A DNA stretch of 64,000 nucleotides from the NCBI GenBank assembly GCA_946902875.1, contig OX336354.1, positions 9,459,247-9,523,246 on the forward strand. The letters run 5' to 3'. Source of the stretch: Nematopogon swammerdamellus (lineage: Eukaryota > Arthropoda > Insecta > Lepidoptera > Adelidae). Both the position numbers and the translations under genes were made by a program. The notes below the pieces were generated by a model. That model saw only the letters and a program-made list of their open reading frames with translations. It was not told the DNA's origin and did no database searches. Within the stretch, counting starts at the first letter, position 1. Each line of letters starts with the position of its first letter. This document shows positions 21,773 through 31,809 of this stretch, piece after piece.

Positions 21773-22360
21773 TATGTATGTATGTATATATTCTTTATTG
21801 AACACCAATTTATCAAAATTAGGTACAACAGGCGAGCTTAATGCCGCGAGGCATTCTATTCTAACTAACCTTTGGGATGTGGGAGAAGTACATGCAGGCG
21901 AACAAGAATGTGTGACAATGTGTTAGATTAAAGAAATATGTATGATAAACTACGTACGAATACTACATAGATACTTTAATAAGCATAATATATATGTATA
22001 TAATAAACTTACATATTATATGTACATTAATCGGTGGTACCGTTGTGCAACACAATCAACTGAATGACAGGAGAGTAAGAGAAGGGGCGTAAAGATATGT
22101 ACTTATGTAATATAAATTGCATTTACTTCGGTAAGGAAAGGAGAAGTTTGTTTAAATTTATCTTAAATACATTCATAGACGTAGAGGAGCGTAAATTCAC
22201 AGGCAGGTTATTCCAGAGGCGAGCTGTTTGTACTGTGAAAGAGTAGTAGTAGGCATTATTGTAGATGCCGAAATTGGCCTTGTCAAATTGTATATGGTTA
22301 TTGTAATTTCTTCCAGTCAATCTTGTACCATTTGACATACATAGCTGATAGAGGGTACGG
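21773..22360 (-). mobile_element. Non-LTR retrotransposon 3' end with RT C-terminus
   Basis: On the minus strand, after RRTLYQLC, the frame 22123-22338 reads MSNGTRLTGRNYNNHIQFDK, then a conserved-looking FTVQTARLWNNLPVNLRS and FKINLNKLLLSLPK before the stop. The A.LWN.LP.NLR..T....FK..L pattern is the C-terminal tail of ORF2 (reverse transcriptase) of many insect CR1/Jockey-type elements. About 350 bp of 3' UTR follow, sharing the CCCACATCCCAAAGGTTAG and GCCTCGCGGCATTAAGCTCG blocks with 10123-10315. The element ends in a (TACA)n-like tail. The polymerase domain itself is absent: 5'-truncated and inactive. Confidence 0.65.
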
Positions 22361-22945
22361 CGTTTTTATTCACAAGAGTGACGAGTATTATGCATGTCTT
22401 ATATCTCTTATCTACAAATACGCATTATTAATACCCACGAGAAATAAGAGCGGGAGGAAAATAAAAACGCTACGTGCAAGGATTCCACAGAGCTTCCACT
22501 GAAAACAACCATTGAGCAAATACTGAAACCTATAAAAACATATGAATGACTCCTATGCAACGCCACCGCGCCACCGGCGAGAAAACACGCTCTGTAGCAG
22601 CGCTTCTCGTTAATCAGTAAGCAATGACCACTTTGTCTTAACGCGACCACTATGAAAATGATGCTGCGTTCCCACACGTCTTGGGAACCTTTGAACGGTC
22701 CACAGACTCGCATCATTACGGTGTCGGTTCCATACTTATGCATAACCAACACGACAGACGTCTCGCGTGAGTACGAGCTTTGATACACGTAAACAAATAC
22801 AGGGGCCTGCGTGTTTACGGTCAGTAAAGTGCGTAATTTATAATTAGAAACAAAATCAAGCGGGTAAATTTGGATTTGGATACAATTTTTTTTATTTTAT
22901 TAGCTACCTGTTATTTGATGTAAATAAAGATGTTAATTAGAAATC
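22361..22945. other. High-complexity single-copy stretch, no gene recognised
   Basis: The stretch 22430-22800 lacks repeats and low complexity. A 126-codon minus-strand frame (22408-22788) has hydrophobic patches but no family match. Possible regulatory DNA. Confidence 0.3.
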
Positions 22946-23105
22946 AAAGGGTAAGCCTTGCCATCCAGCGGGGTAATGCCGCAGGTGTTCTAGGAACATT
23001 TGAAAATGCCCCTTTTGATAGTTATTTTAATGTTTGATAGGTAGGTTTATTTATTACTTTAGTTATTAGTATTACTTTTTTATATTTTATGAAATAAAGG
23101 ATTTT
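22946..23105 (+). mobile_element. Non-LTR ORF2 C-terminal stub with 3' UTR
   Basis: In frame from 22946 the DNA reads RNQRVSLAIQRGNAAGVLGT, then FENAPFDSYFNV and a stop (about 23029). The QR.S.AIQRGNAA..LGT motif is shared with the fragment at 40752-41150. It is the extreme C-terminus of reverse-transcriptase proteins of a LINE family common in arthropods. A short AT-rich 3' UTR with AAATAAAGG follows. Only about 30 codons survive. Confidence 0.6.
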
Positions 23106-23639
23106 TGTTTTTTTTTATAGTTTGGAATTAGAAATCAGATACATTTTGCCTCTATCGATACCAATTGACAGTTACAATACTTTACAGAGACAAAATAGAC
23201 GATTCTGTTCAGCAAAATAGTCGGATAATAAAGAGAGTTCAGAATGCCATAAGATTCGCAACGAAGAACATAAAAATGTGAACAAAGTGCTCATGTCGCA
23301 AAGTACACATCCACCATTGCCAGATACCTGCGTAGGCGCAGCTTTGTGGAAGAAGATGCACTGGCGGCAGGAGAAATATGGGAAGATCTCTAACGAGATG
23401 GTCCGACGAGGTTTAATACCCAAAAGTTGGTTAAACTATGAGGTGAAGAATAAGATGACGAAAACCTGTTAAGTGAGAACGTTGTTCATACATAGAGGGT
23501 TCTGGAGCCATGTGTTCCTTCTTGCGCGTATATTATAACGAGTGTGCGTAGCAATCACGCGGTCCCACTCGCATGTATCCTACGTACCACGACATCTATG
23601 GGTGACGGTTCATACTTTTGTTGTTAAAACGTTTGGATA
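23106..23639. other. No gene seen
   Basis: A 64-codon plus frame (23278-23472) contains KKMHWRQEKYGKISNEMVRR. No family recognised. Confidence 0.35.
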
Positions 23640-23955
23640 ACTCGGTAGATGGCGCTCTTCTGCATATTATTATACTTGTATGGGACCACAAATGTTTTTT
23701 TTACTGTTTGCTTTTTTAGTTATTGGCATATCCGCCATAATACCACATTATGCTGTGAAAATATATCTTTATTGGAAACCAGTTTCGAAAAAAGAAATGT
23801 TATTCTTATTTGGCAACCGGTTTCGAAAATGGTTTCGAAAACGGTCAAAGGGAAAATTTCAACCGCATACCTATTACGGTTCATAAGATACCACTAAGAT
23901 ACAGTCCTCGGACGGACATACAAACAGACGGCGAAGACTTACGGAACCCTAAAAA
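23640..23955 (-). repeat. Repeat family P, minus copy with local duplication
   Basis: GGTAGATGGCGCTCTTCTGC, TTGGCATATCCGCCATAATA, TGTGAAAAT, CCTATTACGGTTCATAAGAT, CAGACGGCGAAGACTTACGG and AACCCTAAAAA. An extra GGTTTCGAAAA-type sequence is repeated three times at 23775-23845, splitting the GTGAAAATTTCAACCG block. Confidence 0.65.
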
Positions 23956-24539
23956 CTGCTCCTACCTTACACGGTTACTACTTTCTCTATGTTCTATATA
24001 TGGTATATGCTCTATATTATGCTCAAATAGTTGCAAAACTCACCGGGAAATCCATACAGGCTGTGAGTTCACAGGTGAATATCCCATTGTTCCTATTAAT
24101 ATTCAATGAAAGGAGCCAACATTGTATGATAAACGAGCCAGAGACAAGCTCGTCTCTATTGTTTCTGCAGTGAAAGCTACCCCTTTGTCTGTGGTCTCGC
24201 GTTTGTGAAACAAAAAAGCTGCGGTTATTGTTTATGGCAACGCGCACCTCATTCAGTCTTTTGTCGCACGTCGCCGAGTGTATTGTGCCGCGCGGAGTGG
24301 CGGAGTAAAACGGCCGATTACAAAATGCACTTAGCGGTTGAAAAGAGTGCCTCGCGGCGTATTTGTCATCCGCAAATATTTGTTGACGTTCCGCATTGTT
24401 ATATTGTTACTGTTGCGTTGCATGCAGCGTCTAGCGTCACCATCACTGTCGTTTTACGAGACGCCAACAGGTTTTCGATTGACGCAAGTTTAGTTTATGA
24501 TCGTTGCGCTGTTTTGCGGTTCCATTATTCCTTTTTTAT
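23956..24539. other. High-complexity single-copy stretch, no gene recognised
   Basis: The stretch 24110-24530 is CpG-containing and complex, with open frames on both strands (112 and 74 codons) that match nothing. Candidate regulatory DNA only. Confidence 0.3.
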
Positions 24540-24960
24540 TTAGGTTTCCGTACCCAGTACGGAAGCCTATTGCTAATACTACGCCGTCTGTCTGTCCTAC
24601 TGCTGTACCTTTGGAACCGTAATAGCTATCCGGTTGAAATTTTCACAGAATATGTGTTATTATGGCGGATGTATCAACAAATAATTAAATATTGCAAACG
24701 TAAAAATTAAGGGGGGGGGGGCGAGGGGGTGGGGGGGTTGCCTACAAATATCTTAATTTTCATAAAAGCGCCATCTATGGAATTATCCAAGCATTTGAAC
24801 AAGAAAAGTATGAACTGTCACCGATAGATGGCGTTATACTGGGATATGTGCGAGTGACACTCTAAGTAAAATAACAAATAATAAAAACCGATCAGTTACG
24901 TGGTGGTAAGGAAACCTCGGCGTGCGAATTCGCCTCGCGCTTGGCGGTTTTTTTTTAATG
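24540..24960 (+). repeat. Repeat family P, plus copy, near full length
   Basis: From TAGGTTTCCGTACCCAGTAC through TACGCCGTCTGTCTGTCC, CGGTTGAAATTTTCACAGAA, TTATTATGGCGGATG, a G-run, GATAGATGGCGTTATAC and TATGTGCGAGTGACA to GGAAACCTCGGCGTGCGAAT and GCTTGGCGGTTTTTTTT. It contains the internal part (22 bp around AGATGGCG) missing from shorter copies. Confidence 0.75.
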
Positions 24961-25462
24961 TTAAACAATTAAAATGTTCTCATACTTATAGGTCATGCTG
25001 ATCTGAATCGAAAGCTCTGCAAGAATAAGCAACTGAGTTGTCTATTCGTGCCACTTGTATCCTTTTACGGCCTCGATATAAGCCCCACACAGACAGAACG
25101 GAACGTGGGTTTACTTTCATCGGTAACGGATCGTAAAACTATATGTGATAGTTTTGGAAAACAAGACTATAAACTGGTTAATGGTTTTTTAATCTAATGA
25201 AACTACTCATTTAAGGCGCCGCAATGACAGACAGCATTCTCAAAGTTTCCCCTTTATCCGTGCGCAAGACGGAGAGCGCAGGAGCACGCCACGCGCTCGT
25301 GTATGAAAAGGACAGCAAATGAGGTAGCTATCTATCTATGAAGTATCTATGCTGCTATTCTCGACTAAATTGAAAATATAAAAAAAAAACTAATGATTCG
25401 ACGGGCAAACGCGAATATAATTATTTGGGTAGGAATTGTATTATTTTTGTTTTCTCTTTTTT
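24961..25462. other. No gene seen
   Basis: No frame or repeat recognised. Confidence 0.4.
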
Positions 25463-25509
25463 AGGTTTCCGTATCCCGTACGGAAGCCTATTACTAAGCC
25501 TACGCGGTA

Positions 25510-25544
<35 letters not shown>

Positions 25545-25699
25545 GTCTGTCTGCCTGTCTGTCCTACTGCTGTATCTATAGCGGATATAACAACAAATAA
25601 TAAAAAAAATAGAAAAAGTAAAAAATTAAGGGGGGTTCCCATTTTGTGGTGCGGAAACCTCGGTGCGCGATTCCCACTCGCACTTGGCCGGTTTTTTTA
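25463..25699 (+). repeat. Repeat family P, plus copy, short form
   Basis: Both ends are present (TTAGGTTTCCGTATCCCGTA and CACTTGGCCGGTTTTTTTA), with a 60-bp (CTGT)n tract and an internal deletion of the ATGGCG block. Useful for judging the true ends of the family. Confidence 0.8.
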
Positions 25700-26326
25700 T
25701 TATTTTGTTAGTAGAAGTTAATTTTTAAAATGCGAAACTTTATTATTGGCTGGGAATTTTGTAACTGTTTGTAAATAATGTCTGTAAGCATAGCTGTTAA
25801 GTTTAATAAATAAATAAATATGCCTATTGCGTGTTATTACCTGTGTTGTTTATTTTGTCGCTCCTATCCGTATTTGAGAATATTCGCGCGCGCACAGTAT
25901 CCTTGAATCGAAGTGGATGGACAAACAATAGGCAGGCTCGACTAATGTCCATAACTCCACATCTATTTGTTTCATAATAAGCGCATAATTTCCAACAAGT
26001 CACATTGTGTGGACGATCACCAAGCCATTGTCTCTGTACATGGCAATATGTTTGTTTTGTGCGCAAGCCTAAAGGAATACTGTGCGCGTGACGACCTGAT
26101 GGACAACTGAAAGGACACGTCTTGAATAACTTTACAATACGCGTATCGCCGGTTCGAGTCCCTCGAGCCACAAGGAAGGGTTTGTCCGTTTTGTAGAGAA
26201 TAGACAAAGCTCTGCACTATTGAAATTCAACGCAGAACGCGGGATTATCCTCTTGTAGAGTGTTGTTGCAAATATGGCTACGCACGTCGTCGACATATAC
26301 AATTTTGAAACACAGATTTGTCTAAA
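25700..26326. other. No gene seen
   Basis: A 127-codon minus frame (25824-26207) has no recognised domain. GGTTCGAGTCCC at 26151 resembles a lone pol III B box. Confidence 0.35.
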
Positions 26327-26463
26327 CAAAGTTTGACTGGAAGAAATCACTTGCAGTGATAAGTCCGCCTTTGCGCACTCCTGGATTTTGTTTGTTTCTA
26401 GTCGTGTACTGTTCTTCTTTCCATTGTGTGCAATAAATATGTAGTTTCTATTCTATTCTATTT
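26327..26463 (+). mobile_element. Non-LTR retrotransposon 3' UTR with (TTCTA)n tail
   Basis: Same family as 21421-21580: GTTTGACTGGAAGAAATC, TTGCAGTGATAAGTCCGCCT, GTGTGCAATAAAT, tail TTCTATTCTATTCTATT. No coding sequence. Confidence 0.6.
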
Positions 26464-26586
26464 TATATATTGCAGTAATCCTAAGTGATAATAAGGTACT
26501 ACTGGCAGTGATGATTATAAGAAAGTATCTCTCATTTCCGAGTTGTCTAAGCATTTCACGGAACTAAAAAGATAAATAACAAAAAA

Positions 26587-26755
26587 AAAAAACCCCCCCA
26601 ACCCATCAGAAACCCTTAAAAAGTAAAAAAATAATTTCAGCTTAGTTAATGAAAGGCGTCGGGGGACCGCTACGTAAAACAATTTACTCGGTCCCCGACG
26701 CCTTTAATTAACTAAGCGGAAATTTAAGGGTTGCTGATGTGTTAGGGGTTTTTTA
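26587..26755. mobile_element. ~170-bp foldback MITE
   Basis: AACCCCCC..ACCCATCAG and ACCCTTAAA at the left pair with TTTAAGGG, CTGATG.GTTAGGGGTT at the right. The inner arms CTTAGTTAATGAAAGGCGTC plus GGGGGACC pair with GGTCCCCGACGCCTTTAATT plus AACTAAG. Total arm length about 70 bp around a loop of about 20 bp. No coding capacity; superfamily not clear. Confidence 0.7.
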
Positions 26756-26947
26756 AATTTGTACTTTAACTTTTATTTCAAGCTTTTTAAGAGACGTAAT
26801 TTGAACTGGTAACAATAATTGTGTTAAGTTAGTTTTGGTTACGTTAGGTTACAAATAACATATAAATTAGTTTTGTAAATATTTCCGTTTATTTACTTAA
26901 AAGCGACGAGTGAAAGTGTAATAAATTTCCATTTTACAGCAGAGATC

Positions 26948-27135
26948 AGGAAAAGGATCGATCTTCGAATCGGCTGACCTAATTTTCATCAAACATAGCT
27001 AGGAACCATCCCGGTTAAACCAGCTTTCTAATAAAGAAAAGCGCATCCAAATCGGCCCATCCGCTTGGGAGCTACGACATACAGACAGACGGAATCGTCA
27101 AACTTATATTATAACACCCCTCGTTTTGCGTCGGT
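26948..27135 (+). repeat. TE-derived segment of unknown family
   Basis: TTTTCATCAAACATAGCTAG, ATCGGCCCATCCGC.TGGGAG, CTACGACATACAGACAGACG is a phrase typical of lepidopteran interspersed repeats (a primer-like 'our query cannot place further' type). No ends identified, and no second copy in the window. Confidence 0.3.
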
Positions 27136-27925
27136 GGATTATAAATGTAAATACTCTTTTCGTGAAAGTATTATAATTATAAGAAAAGAAACGGTTGAAA
27201 ACTTAGAGCGTAAGTACATATAAATAAGCTCATAATGTGGTAAGTAGTCAAATTTAATTTCCCTTATTACAAAACACTTGATATCAATACTAATAATAAA
27301 TGTGTAAGTTGTCACGTAGTGAATTTTAATAGCGGACTGTCGAAATGCCGTTTACCGAAGTGTCAGAGACACATTGCCAGTACGGAGGAAAATACTCCGT
27401 ACTAAGGCTACGCTACACGTGAGACGTCCGTTATTTTGAAGATTATTACTGCCAACCTACATTTTTGAAAACTCAATCACACATATCTCGGCGTACTACA
27501 CTCTCACTACGTAACCGAGCACACATTCTTGCATCATTTACCGAGCGTGAATTTCCACGATCTCTTTCCGCTGTCAGCCCATACTAAAATTATATATTGT
27601 TTGACGTAACGAAAAAGATAGCGAGCGTCGGTATGGAATTCTGTTTGCTGTAGTTGGCAACACCGCACATCGCGGTGTTGATTAATGGGTTGCCAGGCGG
27701 TTAAAATATATCCCAAATAGACGGGAATTCACATTCACCTCGGTTGTATTTATCTTACATTTTAATTCAGACATCATCGGAGGACCCCTAGTAGAGGTCC
27801 AATATTATCAACTAATGGAGTTACAGGCCTTCAGCCACTTAGATTCAGGTAACCACGTACAGTGCGCGTCATTGCGTGCTAGCCGACTTCATTCCGCAGC
27901 CACACCACAAACGCGCGCTGCCGTC

Positions 27926-27960
27926 TATAAAAGCGGGTCTCAGTGAAACCAGACTTCACT
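27926..27960 (+). promoter_or_regulatory. LTR core promoter (TATA box and initiator)
   Basis: TATAAAAG at 27926-27933 with a TCACTT initiator-like sequence whose A is at 27958, 32 bp downstream, the usual RNA polymerase II spacing. A TCAGT at 27940-27944 is a better initiator match but too close to the TATA box. The same signals occur at +4500 in the 3' LTR. Confidence 0.65.
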
Positions 27961-28344
27961 TCTTCTGTTAAATAATTCTCCGCTACAAGATAAAATATAA
28001 CGCGCTCGATCTGCCGCCGTGAGTTACACTAGTTTCCCTCGCGACCGTGCCACTGTCAACGAGCCGCGGCGCTGTACCGCCGCCGCCGTCGGACGCTTCC
28101 AGCCGTTCATCTCAGCGTTGAGAGAGGAGTCCCCACAGCCAGGGTTACGGGTAACATTATAATCTCTTCAGCTCTGCCTTGCCTGTCGCTTGTGAGACAC
28201 CGCCGGCCTAGCGGTTGTCGTTGCGCTTCACGCACAAAACGTATAACGCCCATCCGTGTATTTTCTCTCTTCCCATCCACAGGGCACCTTGATATGTGTG
28301 CATTATTTAATGTGGGTGTGTTTGTGTGTGTGTGTGAACAGCTT

Positions 28345-28426
28345 CTACGTCTGCACGTAGATCCTTCTACGTCTGCACGTAGATCCTTCTACGTCTGCAC
28401 GTAGATCCTGCTACGATTACACGTAG
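28345..28426 (+). repeat. Four tandem 22-bp hairpin units in the LTR
   Basis: CTACGTCTGCACGTAG at 28345-28360, 28367-28382 and 28389-28404, and the variant CTACGATTACACGTAG at 28411-28426, joined by 6-bp ATCCTT-type linkers. Each unit is a 6+4+6 hairpin (5-bp stem in the variant). They lie downstream of the predicted start site, so they would be in the RNA. Repeated at 32845-32926. Confidence 0.9.
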
Positions 28427-28739
28427 ACTTCCCCGTTCTACGTTCTCCGTCCGAGGACGCCTGCATCATCTGCGACGGCATAGCCGGTACGAGCCACCTG
28501 GGCCTTACTCCTCGTCCGGCTGTTCCGAAGCAGACTTTGTGAAGAGGGTGGAGATCGAGCGACGCGTCGGAGACTTCGTGTCGGCCTTCCTGCGAAGACC
28601 TTCGTCTCCCCTTCCGAAGCTAAGTTCTCGGACAGAATTATAGCTCTAATCGATTAGCTCGGTCGTCACCCCTACGATGCTCAAGTGATTCGGATAACTC
28701 ACACCCTGTCTTTTTACATTGTATATTTGTGTTTTGTGA

Positions 28740-28745
28740 AATAAA
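28740..28745 (+). terminator. LTR polyadenylation signal
   Basis: AATAAA 57 bp before the LTR end, followed by a TTTATATTTCTGAGCC stretch. Matching copy at 33240-33245. Confidence 0.6.
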
Positions 28746-28803
28746 CGATAAATTTATATTTCTGAGCCGTATTATATTATTTAAGTCCCCTTTTTCGTCT
28801 CAG

Positions 28804-28821
28804 TGGCGCCTACCGGTAAAG
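28804..28821 (+). promoter_or_regulatory. Primer-binding-site-like sequence
   Basis: TGGCGCCTACCGGTAAAG starts one base after the 5' LTR. TGG (complement of the tRNA CCA end) at this place is the hallmark of a tRNA primer site. I cannot say which tRNA. Confidence 0.6.
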
Positions 28822-29940
28822 AATCACTTGAGCAGTAGGTAGGCTTAGTTATTGTGTACTTACATCTTCACACAGTAGTTGGCTAGCAACGCCCGAACAT
28901 ATTCAAAGTATAGACTTCATCTATCTTTGTAATCGGTACTGTGGCTAGGGATGTAGTTTGTTTTTTTTATTTTATTTGTGCAAATTTTTATTATAACTTG
29001 TAGTTTTTGTGCAATTTGTGCAGTATCCCTAGTTCTTCGGCGGGTTTTTTTTTTGGGTAAATTGTTAGGCTTTTTGGGTTTTAACAAGCTATAAGGAGCT
29101 ATAATGCTGCCTTATAAGCTTAATGTGTGACGAGCGAGCTAAAATTTCATTTGTTTTGTATTGTGCGTTCTTGTGTTGTGTAATTTTTTTAAAATTTAGT
29201 AGATACCTCCAAACCTGAGAGGTAATCTCCACGTCCATCATATTTTTTCATATCAGATAATAGGTTGCAGAAAAATAATGTATTTTTTCACTTATAGGTA
29301 ATGAAATTACCCACACCAGTGTTTGTGAAAGTTTTTGTTGTACTCATGTGGACTTGATCCGCAGGGTCGTTGGCTAGTTTTTTATATTTTATATTGTGTT
29401 TGTGTAACAACAAGTTTTTAGCCAACGTTTTTTAATTCCAAACATTAGGTGATTATAGTTCAGTTAGGCAACCTATAGAAAAATAATTTGATGTTTCATG
29501 CCAGCACAACGCACATACATGTCAACTCGTTACTTTCTTTTAGACGTAGAATCCCAACTTAACGGACCGTTGAAATAAACAATACCTAGTCAGTTTGTTA
29601 TAGTAATTTTAACCTTTTCGAAATCAACGGTCAACGTTATCTTCTTGTCAACATAATAGTAATTTGTATAATTTTAAATATTCTAACGTCAACTTTTATG
29701 TTTAGAATGGAACGGCACACCAACTGTTTGTCCTCCAGCAAGCGAGAGGCACTGCACGGGCTGGAGAGGAGAGCACTCGAGCCAGGTCCCATGTTCAGGT
29801 TTTATTATTCCCCGTGGGCATATCTAAATGTATAGTTCACACCATTCCGTGTAGGTACAACGCGATAACTGCTTCACAGTTACCGCAGCTCTCGCAAATT
29901 TCTCAATTTTAGTAGATACTGGCTAATATATAATTTCTAT
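28822..29940 (+). other. LTR-element interior, non-coding leader
   Basis: AT-rich with T-runs. A 43-codon frame starts at 29707 (MERHTNCLSSSKREALHGLE onward) in a locally GC-richer patch. It could be a remnant of a Gag start, but nothing confirms it. Confidence 0.35.
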
Positions 29941-30385
29941 TAGGCACCGACTAATCGGAGGCAACATTTAAATGGCCTAGCTGCATTTCTTTTCTTTTTA
30001 AAATGGCTGGTCACAACTAAGTGCCATGCCCAAACATAATTTTTTTTAAGGTTTTTAGTTAACGGCAATTCGGAACGCAACATTTAAACCGTTTATATCC
30101 CTTTCTTTCTTTTAAAATGGTTGGTCACAACTAAGTGCCATGCCAAACATAATTTTTTTAATGTTTTTAGTATCGGCAATTCAGAACGCTACTCTTAAAG
30201 GCTATTGTCCCTTTCTTTTATTTTTAAAATGGCTAGTCACAACTAGGTGCCATGTCCATTAAACATTTTTTGTTATTTATACTAGTTACCGGCATTCCGG
30301 AAGCAACTTTTAAAGTGCTTATTTTTGTTTTAAAACTGATTGTCACATCTAGGTGTCATGCCCATACATACAGTTTTTTATCATG
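29941..30385 (+). repeat. Four diverged ~115-bp tandem units inside the LTR element
   Basis: Units begin near 29945, 30061, 30172 and 30288. Each carries a CGGCAATTCGGAACGCAAC-like block, a T-rich stretch, then AAAATGGCTGGTCACAACTA and GTGCCATGCC. The units differ from one another by many substitutions while the LTRs are identical, so the tandem array is older than this insertion and was inherited from the source copy. Confidence 0.8.
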
Positions 30386-31764
30386 AACACCTATATTTTT
30401 TTTGTGTGACGTGCAACAACACAAATTAAAGTTTTATTTGTAACATTTTACATTGACAGTATATATTATTACTTTCATATAATATATAACTTGTACAACA
30501 ACATCAGTCATACATACACTTGTGTGGTTCAATGATTTTTTTTTTATGTTGGTTGTTTTTTTGGTGTATCTCCATATTTTGTGTGTGTTGCATGTACAGG
30601 TCCTCCAGTAGGGGTGTACATGGCACCTAAGTTACCAAGTACGATGGACACGTCAGTCTTCATGCTTGGTACATTTATACTTACCGGTTGGGTTACCCGA
30701 GGAGTGAACTCGAGGCTACACTTCAGATAAATGCTGCTGTAGTCACGTTTGTTCGAAACTTTAAATAGTTTGGAATCTCCCTGCGGGCTTTTTCATATTT
30801 TTTATGACCACCGGTGTATGTTTTTGGGAGATACAGATTAATGTGTTACGAGATGAAGTGACCATTGATCGATTTTTTTATATTTTGTTGAATCACACAC
30901 AGTGCACATACATACATACATACATAGTGTGTATATAGTTTTGTTTTTTTTGTTTGTTCGCAGTCATGGTTCGACATGGTACCTACATGGTACCTACATG
31001 TCGCACAAACATGTAACTGCAACATTCTTTCATTTGTTTTTTTTATTTTTCTTACTCGGCAATTAGGGTTGTCAACTCAGCTTGTTCTTTGAATATTTTT
31101 TTAATTTTTTTTTGTCACAAAGTTTTTTTTTATTTTCATTTTCTCAAGGTGTTGGCCGGTTGGGGTTTGGCAAAGACAGACTCACATGCGAGCGGTTGGT
31201 TACTCGTAAAATTAAGCCCTAAGACACCAAGTGCGGTTAGTGACACTCTAAATATGCCTTCACCTAGTCTGCGGGAGCTCGACAGACTGAAAACTATAAG
31301 CCAAGGAGTTATGTTCTCTCGATGCCAGACCGTAAGCCGAGCCAACTACCGGTTTCCTTCTTAGTATTTGGGTTGTCTGTGGTGAGTGCGCGCCTTGTAC
31401 GTATGTTCGGAGCGCACTCTGGTTTGTGAGGAGGCTACTCAGCTGCGAGTGCTAGGCACCGATTGCGGGGTATGCCATGGTATGAATGCGACCTTTGTAT
31501 GCGAAGTATGAATGAGTAGATGGGTTCAGGAATGATGAGGAAAGAGAGATGATGTATGAAAGATGAGAATGCAGGACATAGGGAACACAGGTACAAAAGT
31601 AGGTAAACAACACTTTAGTTAAATTCATTTTATTTTCAATTTTTTATTTTTCTCCTATATTGCCGTAGTAATCATTTGTAATTTTTTTTTTTCATGCACA
31701 CACTCAACACATATTTACATTTTTTTTTTTTTTTTCGCACGTGTGCAGTACGCCTTCACCGGAT
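30386..31764 (+). other. LTR-element interior, non-coding 3' part
   Basis: Contains repeated ACATGGTACCTACATGGTAC near 30973, a 91-codon frame (31089-31364, no known domain), and a G/A-rich stretch at 31440-31600. No integrase or RT motif in any frame. Confidence 0.5.
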
Positions 31765-31808
31765 AAAATTTTCTGATGCCAGAAAATTTTCAACGGGCCG
31801 AGGGGGTA
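31765..31808 (+). promoter_or_regulatory. Hairpin and polypurine tract before the 3' LTR
   Basis: AAAATTTTCTG (31765-31775), loop ATGC, CAGAAAATTTT (31780-31790) form a perfect 11-bp stem. GAGGGGGTAC immediately precedes the 3' LTR and is the likely plus-strand primer (PPT). Confidence 0.65.
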
Positions 31809-31809
31809 C

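Larger units (their letters stand above)
27310..28802 (+). repeat. 5' LTR (1,493 bp)
   Basis: Begins TGTCACGTAGTG and ends TTTTTCGTCTCA. Signals in order: a GTACGGAG/CTCCGTAC hairpin near 27378, the TATA box 27926, a CpG-rich downstream region, a hairpin array 28345-28426 and AATAAA at 28740. LTR length is large for an insect element. Chance frames at 27534-27716 (-) and 28192-28404 (+) recur in the 3' LTR only because the LTRs are duplicates. Confidence 0.9.

Noticed and set aside
26139..26180. 3' half of a tRNA (GGTTCGAGTCCC)
   Set aside because: The T-stem does not pair and no 5' half is present. A lone B-box-like phrase.
28192..28404. 70-codon frame repeated exactly at 32692-32904, and a 60-codon minus frame repeated at 27534 and 32034
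   Set aside because: Duplicated only because they lie in the two LTRs; composition and position (LTR leader, hairpin array) do not suggest a protein.
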